Origin: Bacteroidales bacterium
GTDB lineage: Bacteria; Bacteroidota; Bacteroidia; Bacteroidales; Muribaculaceae
Length of the DNA stretch: 64,000 bases
Direction: 5' to 3'
Assembly (NCBI GenBank): GCA_014800685.1
Contig: JAAVFQ010000013.1
Coordinates: forward strand, 1 to 64,000
The notes beneath the pieces are model-generated. The model was given only the letters and a program-made list of their open reading frames with translations, was not told the origin of the DNA and made no database searches. Below are positions 57,846 to 64,000 of this stretch, one piece after another. The first letter of the stretch is position 1; every line of letters begins with the position of its first letter. Both the position numbers and the translations under genes were made by a program.

Positions 57846-60037
57846 GACATTGCTAATTGTGTATCGTTAAGTGCTCCCATAAGGGTTTGTAATATTACAG
57901 CTTTTATCTGTTCGGCACTTTCGCCCATGGTCGTGCTGTGTATCTCAAAGCGCTCGACAAGTTTATCAATATTAATTGTGATATTTCTGATTTTGCCGCC
58001 ACCGTCACTGCCGGAGCTGCCCAGTCCTCCTGAGCCGCCACTACTCTTTCCTCCTCCGCCCCCACCTCCGAGAGTGTTTCCGATGGGGTTGACTTTAGGA
58101 AGAGCGACATCCGGGAGTGAGCCGTCATTTTTATTTGTATTTTTGCCTTGTTTGGTTTTGGCTGTTCCCCCGGATCCTTTCTTTGAAGATTCTGCAATCT
58201 CAGAATTGTACGCCTCATTAAACGCTTGTCCAATTTGCTTACCGAAATTGCTATAAGTAGTTTTCAGTCTCTTTAAGGCTGCGTCAATGCCTGCGCCGTC
58301 TAATCGGAAAGCCGCTTTTATTAAGTCTCCGATTGCTCCGAATGTAGTTTTAGCTATTTGTCCGATTCCGGTAAAGCACGCTTTAAAAGCTGCCCATATA
58401 CCTTTCAGGCAAGCGCGAAATTTTGCAGACGTGTTCCAGAAGTAAACGCCTATGGCGATAAGGGCGGCAATGGCTACAGCTATCCAGCCGACAATCGGAA
58501 TACTCATAATTGCAACTGAAACCGCACGACAAGCAGCCGAGGCAGTAGTGGCGAACGTTCCGAACGCAGTTGAAGCAATACCGGAGAATGTGACGGACGC
58601 TGTGCCACCGGTCAGGAATGACAATATTAGCGCGCCTAAGCCTTTCAGAGCGTTAAAAACTCCGACGGTGGAGAAGCGGATTAATCCTATTGTTGCGCGT
58701 CCCATATTACCTATAAAGCCCAGTGATACCATATTGGTTGCGGAGAGCGTGCCGTTCATCAGCGCGAAGTTAATAGCGGCTGCACGAACCCACCCGACAA
58801 CACTGGTCCACATACTTGCCCATTGGAGATTTTTAATAAATAACATACCTTTCCAAACGGCTGTAATAAGAGGGGCAAGTTGCGCTATCGGCACAAGTGC
58901 AGAAGTCAGGACACCGCACCATAACGAAAAATCGCCGGTGGCTTGGAATATGGTAATTTTGAAGTCTTCAAATTGTTGGTTGACTCGTGCCTGACGTTCG
59001 GCGTAACTATCCATGACAATAGCCGCCTGCTCGGTGGCGCTGTTTGTCCCGGTCACGGCATCGGTAAAACCTTGCAGGGCGTCAGTGCCCTGTATCAGAG
59101 CACGCGCGGCGTTAGCGTTCTCAACACCGAAGAATTTAGACAGCAGCGCGGAGTCGTTGAGCATCGGTTTAAGCATTTCCAAACGCTCTTTAAGGCTCTT
59201 GGAATTATCACCTAATGCCACAACGTCAATGCCTGCCTTTTCCAGTTCCTCGCGTGCCTGCTTCTCAACAAAGCGCCCTTTGCTGAGCTGACCCAGCACG
59301 TTACGGAGGGCAACACCGCCCTCACTCGCTTTTTTACCGGCTTTGTCAAGTACCTGGATTGCGGCGTTGGTTTCCTCAAAGCTCACGTTAGCCGCCTTTG
59401 CAGCCATACCGCACTGTTGAAGTGCCGCGCTGATTGCCGGAAGCTCCGCGGATCCTGCCTGACCTGCTGCTGCCATTACGTTCATCATACGCGCCATTTC
59501 AGCACTGGCGGCCATTGGATCCTCCATACTTACACCGTACTGGTTCATCGCAGTGGTCAGCACCTGTGCAGCTGCTACACCATCCCCACCCATCAGCTTG
59601 CTGGTTGTCTGTATGCAGTCACCCATTGCGCTGAGGGCTTCGGGATATTTACCCAGTTCCGGGCTAAGCTGTGAAAGCAATAACTTGTAACCCTCGACGG
59701 CCACACTGGCATCAGTTCCGAAAGCCTTGGCACTCTGCCGGGCAAATGTCTCGATTTGTTTCAACCCGTCACCAGTAACACCGGCTACCGCGCTAAGATC
59801 GTGCATCTGGCTGTCCAACGTTATACCGGCATTACTGAGCTGGTTAAATCCGTCTGCTATGCTCTGGGCTATATTTTTAGCATAATCAAAACTACCCAAT
59901 ACGGAAGCAAGCCCGGTCATTCTGTCCCGTGCTCCTTCAACTTGACCGCTAAAGCGGCCTGTCGCATCCGTCATGCCGTTTATCGTGTTGGTAAAGTTGC
60001 CGCCTATATTAAAAATATAGTCAAAAACGCTTGCCAT
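57842..60037 (-). CDS. Tape measure protein
   Basis: 731 residues, MASVFDYIFNIGGNFTNTINGM. N-terminal phage tape-measure domain (TGLASVLGSF, QSIADGFNQL), then TGDGLKQIETFARQSAKAFGTDASVAVEGYKLLLSQL and GVALRNVLGQLSKG, as in Mu-type tape measures. Hydrophobic segments (about 400-560) may insert in the host membrane, and the C-terminus is Gly/Ser-rich. It sets tail length. At 731 residues it predicts a moderate tail. Its start lies 15 bp from a plus-strand promoter for a small membrane protein. Confidence 0.85.
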   Translation of the reverse strand: MASVFDYIFNIGGNFTNTINGMTDATGRFSGQVEGARDRMTGLASVLGSFDYAKNIAQSIADGFNQLSNAGITLDSQMHDLSAVAGVTGDGLKQIETFARQSAKAFGTDASVAVEGYKLLLSQLSPELGKYPEALSAMGDCIQTTSKLMGGDGVAAAQVLTTAMNQYGVSMEDPMAASAEMARMMNVMAAAGQAGSAELPAISAALQQCGMAAKAANVSFEETNAAIQVLDKAGKKASEGGVALRNVLGQLSKGRFVEKQAREELEKAGIDVVALGDNSKSLKERLEMLKPMLNDSALLSKFFGVENANAARALIQGTDALQGFTDAVTGTNSATEQAAIVMDSYAERQARVNQQFEDFKITIFQATGDFSLWCGVLTSALVPIAQLAPLITAVWKGMLFIKNLQWASMWTSVVGWVRAAAINFALMNGTLSATNMVSLGFIGNMGRATIGLIRFSTVGVFNALKGLGALILSFLTGGTASVTFSGIASTAFGTFATTASAACRAVSVAIMSIPIVGWIAVAIAALIAIGVYFWNTSAKFRACLKGIWAAFKACFTGIGQIAKTTFGAIGDLIKAAFRLDGAGIDAALKRLKTTYSNFGKQIGQAFNEAYNSEIAESSKKGSGGTAKTKQGKNTNKNDGSLPDVALPKVNPIGNTLGGGGGGGKSSGGSGGLGSSGSDGGGKIRNITINIDKLVERFEIHSTTMGESAEQIKAVILQTLMGALNDTQLAMS

Positions 60038-60052
60038 ATCGGTGATTTTTAT

Positions 60053-60060
60053 TATATTTG
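60053..60060 (+). promoter_or_regulatory. -7 box for the moron membrane protein
   Basis: TATATTTG fits TAnnTTTG; CTTG lies 19 bp upstream (60030-60033). Start of transcription near 60067, 22 bp before the ATG. Confidence 0.6.
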
Positions 60061-60088
60061 TGGTGTATTACAATTAACACGGTTTATT

Positions 60089-60244
60089 ATGTTCGACTTC
60101 ATCTTTTCACTTATTGCAAAGTTGGGCGCTTTGTTAGTAATGATTTCCATTGTTTTAATGGTAGTCGGTTTTTTCCGTGTTATGGTTAAGGGTCGAGGTA
60201 ATGGTTCATCTAACAATCCCGGCGACTCCTCAATGTGGGGTTAA
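60089..60244 (+). CDS. Single-span membrane protein on the opposite strand (moron)
   Basis: 51 residues, MFDFIFSLIAKLGALLVMISIVLMVVGFFRVMVKGRG..., with one hydrophobic span (about 4-29) and a basic, Ser/Gly/Asn-rich C-terminus ending MWG. It is opposite to all other genes in this part of the phage and has its own promoter. Its stop TAA overlaps by three bases the TAA of the frameshifted chaperone on the other strand (shared TTAA). A role in superinfection exclusion or lysogen fitness is a guess. Confidence 0.65.
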   Translation: MFDFIFSLIAKLGALLVMISIVLMVVGFFRVMVKGRGNGSSNNPGDSSMWG

Positions 60245-60462
60245 CTCTTACCCTCCCCAAACAGCGCCACTATTAGCTCCGCCCGGTTTCGGTTTCTCCA
60301 CCGCTCCAGCCATACAGCCTCACAATAGAGTTGTGCCCATTCCTCCTCCGTCTCTATTTTATCAATATCGATGTGCAGATTAGCGCGGATCAGGGCGCAC
60401 CCCTTGGCGAAGCCGTCCTCCTCGTCAGACTCCGCCAGTGTGTGCGCCTCTACAAGTTTTTT
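60241..60462 (-). CDS. Frameshifted extension of the tail assembly chaperone
   Basis: An open frame with no start codon, 71 residues, LVEAHTLAESDEEDGFAKGC...ALFGEGKS, ending at TAA 60241-60243. The upstream gene ends at TAG (60450-60452). A_AAA_AAC (60456-60462) is a canonical -1 slippery heptamer in the zero frame, so -1 shifting produces a 182-residue fusion, the analogue of lambda gpG-T, in the position between tail tube and tape measure. No stimulatory structure was modelled. Confidence 0.85.
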   Translation of the reverse strand, partial: KKLVEAHTLAESDEEDGFAKGCALIRANLHIDIDKIETEEEWAQLYCEAVWLERWRNRNRAELIVALFGEGKS

Positions 60463-60788
60463 ATTAGACCCTGGAAGCCGTTTAGCACTTCACCCAATTT
60501 CTTTTGAACCGCCATGAAGAGCAGCGCGTCGGTGCGCAATTCCTGACTGCCGCCCAGCCAGCAGTTGTCGAACATCACTTTACCGGCTTCCACTTCGTCA
60601 CTCTTTGCAACCTTGGTTACAGCTTTCAGAGTCTCCAGAGTGGGGCGCTTGAAATAGCCGATATGTATCTCGTCGCCGTCCTGAATTTCAACCGCGAAAC
60701 TTTTACGGTGCTGAGCCTTGAAAGCGTCGACCTGTGCTACGGTCAAATTACCGTTAAATACTTTAGGGGTGTTTTTTACCTTTTCCAT
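60450..60788 (-). CDS. Tail assembly chaperone, zero-frame product
   Basis: 112 residues with the start VKNTPKVFNGNLTV and an alpha-helical body; ends GLIKNL before TAG at 60450. In Mu-like phages gp41 makes this protein and a -1 frameshifted longer form that guide tail tube polymerisation on the tape measure. See the extension at 60241-60462. Confidence 0.75.
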   Translation of the reverse strand: MEKVKNTPKVFNGNLTVAQVDAFKAQHRKSFAVEIQDGDEIHIGYFKRPTLETLKAVTKVAKSDEVEAGKVMFDNCWLGGSQELRTDALLFMAVQKKLGEVLNGFQGLIKNL

Positions 60789-60896
60789 GCTTTTTAATCG
60801 GGGATTAAATGGTTTTTAATAACTGTTTAAGTTTGATTATTAGTGACCGTTAAGGGGGTCAGCCCTTAACGGCCTTAAATGGTCGCAAAGCGGGTT

Positions 60897-61343
60897 TTAT
60901 GCCACTTTGCCCCATTCGATATGTGAGGGAACGAGCGGAAGTTCTACCTCCTGGCCGGTGTCTCCCTCTTTCCACTTGCGCGTATTACTTGAAATATGGC
61001 AGTTGCGGATCTTGTCAGTAACCACCACGCCATTTTCAGGCAAATAGCTTACTTGTATTTCAATGGGTGGGAGGTCTTGCAGTCGTCCGTTAACGCTCTG
61101 AGATTGAAGCGCCACAACTTCCTCATGGTAGAGGGTTATCTTTGCCGAGGGTGTAATACGTCCCTTTGCACGTCCTACCGGGTGACGTGCCGCGCCCCAT
61201 TTGTTTACGATTTCCTGCTCTTCGCCATACTCTACGCCTGTAATGCCCGTAACAGGCACACCGCCGACAAGTACGACAATATCAGCCCATGAAACCAACA
61301 TGCCGTTAACCATAGGCACGCCGTTTTTAATGCTTACGTTCAT
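60897..61343 (-). CDS. Tail tube protein (Mu gpM-like)
   Basis: 148 residues. MVSWADIVVLVGGVPVTGITGVEY (strand-rich start), ARHPVGRAKGRITPSAKITLY and the end ELPLVPSHIEWGKVA match the contractile tube protein of Mu-like phages, with length typical for the family. It polymerises into the inner tube within the sheath. Between sheath (23 bp away) and chaperone. Confidence 0.8.
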   Translation of the reverse strand: MNVSIKNGVPMVNGMLVSWADIVVLVGGVPVTGITGVEYGEEQEIVNKWGAARHPVGRAKGRITPSAKITLYHEEVVALQSQSVNGRLQDLPPIEIQVSYLPENGVVVTDKIRNCHISSNTRKWKEGDTGQEVELPLVPSHIEWGKVA

Positions 61344-61366
61344 TGTCCTTGCGTTTTGTGTTTAGG

Positions 61367-62347
61367 TTATACGGATTTTGCGAACCCGATTTTAATTCTC
61401 ACGTGTCGCATAACCGGGACTGCAACATTCTTGATTACGAACTCCACCAGGCTTGTGCTTGCAACATCCTGCTCCGGGTCAATTTCAACCTTGTAGCCGC
61501 TAAGTTCTCCGGATCGCTCCATTGCTTCGAGTGCCTGGTTTGCCACAGTCTCCAAATGCGCCACGGTATAGCTTGCCAACTGACCACTGGAGGGGTCAAC
61601 ATACACGTTACTGCCGAGTTCCGGCTTTACGTATGTGCGTATGCCTCGCACAGCTTTGTCCATTGTTCGCACGCTCTCAATGGCTGCATAGTCACTAATA
61701 GCTGAGTCCATTGTGTGGCTGTCATTCATATAGCTGCCGGCTTGCCCGGTGTGAGTGACAAAGAACAGATAACGCGCGGTGTCCAGAGTCTCGAGCAATG
61801 CCTTATCCACATCGCGTAACAGGGAGCCGTCACCAAACGCCGGGAGACTTACACCGGTTGGAAATTCTTTAATCCACGCAATACACTGGTGAACCTTTGC
61901 GCTGCTGAGCAGACCCATGACAACACCCAGACCGCTGACGCTGGCTTTCCCTGTGTTGGCCCTGTCGTTAAACAGTTCCGCGCCTTTGCCGCTTCCTGCT
62001 TGTCCTATTACCACGCTGACACGGCTTTTATTTTCGCCGGCGAGATTAACCGGCATTGTGCTGAGGGTTGCCACTTTCGGGGCGTACACGATTGAAAGTT
62101 CCGCCTCCTCCTCGGCCAGCGCATCTGCCACACCTTGCAGGGCTGTGAGGTCGTCACCGCTCAGAGCGCGGTCGCCACACCATACACCGATCTGACGAAT
62201 ACGGCCGGCGGCGAAGTTCTGCACGGTTTTGATTTCCGTGAATGCCTGAGAGGCATCATCCTGCGGCTTCTCGAAAATTGCCACATACAGGCTGACCGCC
62301 GGGTTAATGCGGTAAATCTCGCTGAGCTGATAGTGAAGCACACGCAC
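61367..62347 (-). CDS. Contractile tail sheath protein, 5' truncated (DUF2586-like)
   Basis: 326 residues beginning at a GTG (62347). RVLHYQLSEIYRINPAVSLYVAIFEK and VSVVIGQAGSGKGAELF, with the C-terminus VPVMRHVRIKIGFAKSV, are DUF2586-like sheath. In relatives a further 80 or so residues precede this position, and the frame upstream in this sequence holds VWGVRV then meets TAA at about 62360. So the N-terminal part is absent, cut at the junction with the portal gene. It is unlikely to give functional sheath in this arrangement. Confidence 0.7.
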   Translation of the reverse strand: MRVLHYQLSEIYRINPAVSLYVAIFEKPQDDASQAFTEIKTVQNFAAGRIRQIGVWCGDRALSGDDLTALQGVADALAEEEAELSIVYAPKVATLSTMPVNLAGENKSRVSVVIGQAGSGKGAELFNDRANTGKASVSGLGVVMGLLSSAKVHQCIAWIKEFPTGVSLPAFGDGSLLRDVDKALLETLDTARYLFFVTHTGQAGSYMNDSHTMDSAISDYAAIESVRTMDKAVRGIRTYVKPELGSNVYVDPSSGQLASYTVAHLETVANQALEAMERSGELSGYKVEIDPEQDVASTSLVEFVIKNVAVPVMRHVRIKIGFAKSV

Positions 62348-62349
62348 GC

Positions 62350-62362
62350 CCCAGACTTACCT
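62350..62362. other. Head-to-head junction of sheath and portal genes (inversion breakpoint candidate)
   Basis: Left: minus-strand sheath, N-terminus lost. Right: plus-strand portal, first 30-40 residues lost (frame open leftwards but only through sheath antisense). No promoter or intergenic space fits between. See findings. Confidence 0.7.
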
Positions 62363-63469
62363 CTCTATGAAATTGAGGACGGAGACGATGCACGCAACCC
62401 TATGCGTTACGGCTCAATGAAACCGAACCGATGCCGGCTTTATGATATTTACGCCGATTGTGTCCTCGATGCTCATCTTTCCGGCTGTATCGCTCAGCGC
62501 AAAGGAAAGGTGTTGCAAAAGGATTTCCGCCTCGTTGACGCTTCGGGTAAGGAAAACACAGCAGCCACGGAACTGCTGCAAGCCGGCTGGTTCCTCGACT
62601 TCCTCGAGCTATGTCTTGACTCAATCTACTGGGGGCCCACGCTCATACAGTTGGGCGACGTTATCAGAGACAACGGCCCGATGCGTTTTGACGGCGTGGA
62701 ACTCGTGCCGCGCAAACACGTTGTGCCTGAATACGGGGTATTGGTCCGCAACGCGGGCGACGACTGGCGGCAGGGCAAATCTTACCGCGAGGGGGATATT
62801 GCCAACTGGTGTGTGGAGGTGGGCCGCCCGCGCGACCTCGGCCTGCTCCTGAAGTGCGCGCCCTCCTGTATCAGCAAAAAGAATATGCTCGCTTATTGGG
62901 ACGTGTTCGGCGAAATTTTCGGTATGCCTATGCGCATTGCCCGCGTCAATGGTCTGGACGACGCCGAACGTGCCAAAACCGAAGCAGCCCTCCGCGATAT
63001 GGGTGCGGCTCAATATATCGTAACATCTGACGGCACGGAAATTGAGATTAAGGAAAGCAGCCGCGGTGACGCTTACAACGTCTATGACAAGCGCGTGGAC
63101 CGCTGTAACTCTGAGCTGTCAAAAGTCGTGCTGAATCAGACAATGACCATCGACTCCGGGTCCTCGCTCTCACAGTCAGAAGTACACCTTGAGATATTTG
63201 AGCGCACAACCGAAAGCGATGCAATTATGTGCGCCCACGTTATCAACGGGAAACTGCTCCCCCTGATGGAACTGCACGGCTTTCCGGTCAAAGGTTGCCG
63301 CTTCCAGTGGAATAATGCCGCCAGCTATACCCCGGCGGAACAGCGCGAAATTGAACGCCTGGTCCTGGAGTATTACAACATTCCGCCGGAATACTTCACG
63401 GAAAAATATGGCGTGACGATTGATTCCCCGCGCCAGACCAAAACACAGCCCGACCGTTTTTTCGACTGA
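62355..63469 (+). CDS. Portal protein, 5' truncated (DUF935 / Mu gp29)
   Basis: About 370 residues of DUF935. LYDIYADCVLDAHLSG, KRKVLQKDFRL-like, YWGPTLIQLGDVIRDNG, VPRKHVVPEYGVL, CSISKKNMLAYWDVFGEIFGMPMRIARVNG and RFQWNNAASYTPAEQREIERLV follow the Mu gp29 pattern. The frame continues upstream to 62135 across the sheath gene but that is antisense noise. The stop (63467-63469) is preceded by T_TTT_TTC and a following hairpin, so some ribosomes may read on into the next gene. Confidence 0.75.
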
Positions 63470-63491
63470 GCCCCGCAAATGACCCGGGGCT
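63457..63491 (+). promoter_or_regulatory. Candidate -1 programmed frameshift signal
   Basis: Slippery T_TTT_TTC (63457-63463) in the portal frame, 5-nt spacer GACTG (63464-63468), then AGCCCCG (63469-63475) pairing with CGGGGCT (63485-63491), a 7-bp GC-rich stem with a 9-nt loop. Shifted ribosomes enter the frame of the downstream head protein. Confidence 0.6.
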
Positions 63492-64000
63492 AAAATCGGC
63501 ATATCGTAGTTTTAACATTGCGCTGGCTTCGCTCTATGAGGAGGAACTCATTCGGTTGGCCGACGATGAGCATAAGCCCGATTTTGACGACTCGGCCTTT
63601 TTCGACGCTGCCGGAATGGTCTACAATGCCGGGGGCTTCGATGCGTCGCAGCTCAACACCCCCGAAGCTCGCCGCCTGATTGCCGAAACAGTTAAGCAGC
63701 TCAACGTCGCCATCAGTTCCGGCTTGCCCCTTGAGGTTCCGGAGATGGTGCGCTATGCCCTCGAAAATAACGCTTTTATTTTCTCCGGCTTTAAGGCGTT
63801 CCACACCCTCCGCGAGGTTGGTCTGTCTCTGACCACTGACAAAGGCGACATCAAACCGTTTGACACGTTCCGCCGCGACGTGGAAAAGGTCAACAACCAA
63901 TATAACCACAACTACCTATATGCGGAATATAACCACGCGGTCGGGGCCTCCCTGATGGCTGCACGTTGGCAACAGATTGAAGCCGACGGCGACCGTTACG
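63463..64000 (+). CDS. Mu gp30-like head morphogenesis protein, partial, no start codon
   Basis: The frame is open from a TGA at 63421-63423 through the window end. SAYRSFNIALASLYEEELIRL, NNAFIFSGFKAFHTLREVGLSLTTDKGDIKPF and NNQYNHNYLYAEYNHAVGASLMAARW match the minor head protein gp30 / SPP1 gp7 family. There is no ATG, GTG or TTG before the conserved core except a TTG at 63556 and an ATG at 63616, both inside it. So it is most simply the C-terminal part of a portal fusion made by -1 frameshift. It runs off the window. Confidence 0.75.

Larger units (their letters stand above)
50071..64000. mobile_element. Mu-like transposable prophage, one end, runs off the window
   Basis: Evidence: insertion inside cotH, end repeats, and a Mu-type contractile-tail gene order (fibre, collar, J-like baseplate, LysM tail protein X, gp46-like, DUF6046, tape measure, frameshifted chaperone, tube, sheath; then portal and head morphogenesis). 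The transposase, regulators, lysis and capsid genes are not in this window. The phage portion has slightly higher GC than the host region and codons including GCC/CGC-rich stretches. The segment to the right of about 62350 is in reversed orientation. Confidence 0.9.

Noticed and set aside
58452..58994. Plus-strand frames opposite the tape measure gene
   Set aside because: Shadow frames of the long, biased tape measure gene; no supporting start or homology.
62135..62354. Upstream extension of the portal reading frame
   Set aside because: It runs antisense through the sheath gene and shows no portal homology; the frame is open by chance.
63469..63491. Hairpin after the portal stop read as an intrinsic terminator
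   Set aside because: It is followed by TAAAATCGG, not a T run, and the downstream frame is coding, so a frameshift stimulator fits better.

Overview
The window is a stretch of Bacteroidota chromosome, most likely order Bacteroidales. Three things point there. Promoters carry the Bacteroidetes -7 box TAnnTTTG. The gene set is typical: a Bacteroides-type serine palmitoyltransferase, a eukaryote-type glycyl-tRNA synthetase, L28-L33-DUF4295, and short SerA next to SerC. Many lipoproteins have a Bacteroidetes-type signal sequence. A Muribaculaceae-like gut bacterium is plausible, but I cannot prove the family from sequence alone.

Positions 1-50070 are ordinary core chromosome. In order they hold a WYL regulator with the RNA ligase RtcB; DnaK; the sphingolipid enzyme Spt divergent from dnaK; a small-gene block with DUF2520, KdsC and Maf; ClpB, a U32 RNA-modifying protein, PurF and SmpB on the minus strand; and a tRNA-Ala(GGC). 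A plus-strand run follows: recJ-recQ-tamB-tsaD-cinA/pncC, rpmB-rpmG-DUF4295, then glyS, lemA, an FKBP lipoprotein and an S9 peptidase. Next come UvrA, a small kinase, GroEL/GroES behind a sigma-54-type promoter, SerC-SerA, and two tandem CotH-family surface proteins.

From about 50071 to the right edge is a Mu-like transposable prophage. It is inserted inside the second cotH gene, which loses its 5' part. The phage end carries two CCAAAACGAAACG repeats 22 bp apart. Reading inward there is an end cassette (a thymidylate synthase-like enzyme, a Mor/C-like HTH protein, a Dam-type methylase), then tail fibre and collar, baseplate, tape measure, tail chaperone with a -1 frameshift signal, tail tube and sheath, all on the minus strand. 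At about 62350 the order breaks. The sheath gene lacks its 5' end and abuts, head to head, a plus-strand portal gene that also lacks its 5' end. A single inversion between portal and sheath explains this, though an assembly chimera must be excluded.

The observations most worth following are these. (1) A strong candidate -1 programmed frameshift (T_TTT_TTC, 5-nt spacer, 7-bp GC-rich hairpin) joins portal to the next head gene, which has no normal start codon. (2) The thymidylate synthase-like protein has Asp where thymidylate synthases have the uracil-recognising Asn, as in dCMP hydroxymethylases; it lies beside a Dam-like methylase in the genome position of Mu's com/mom modification genes. 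(3) Plus-strand small RNA candidates and a membrane-protein moron, each with its own Bacteroidetes promoter, interrupt the minus-strand late operon. (4) A near-perfect sigma-54 promoter precedes groESL. (5) A 160-bp dispersed element follows two highly expressed operons.
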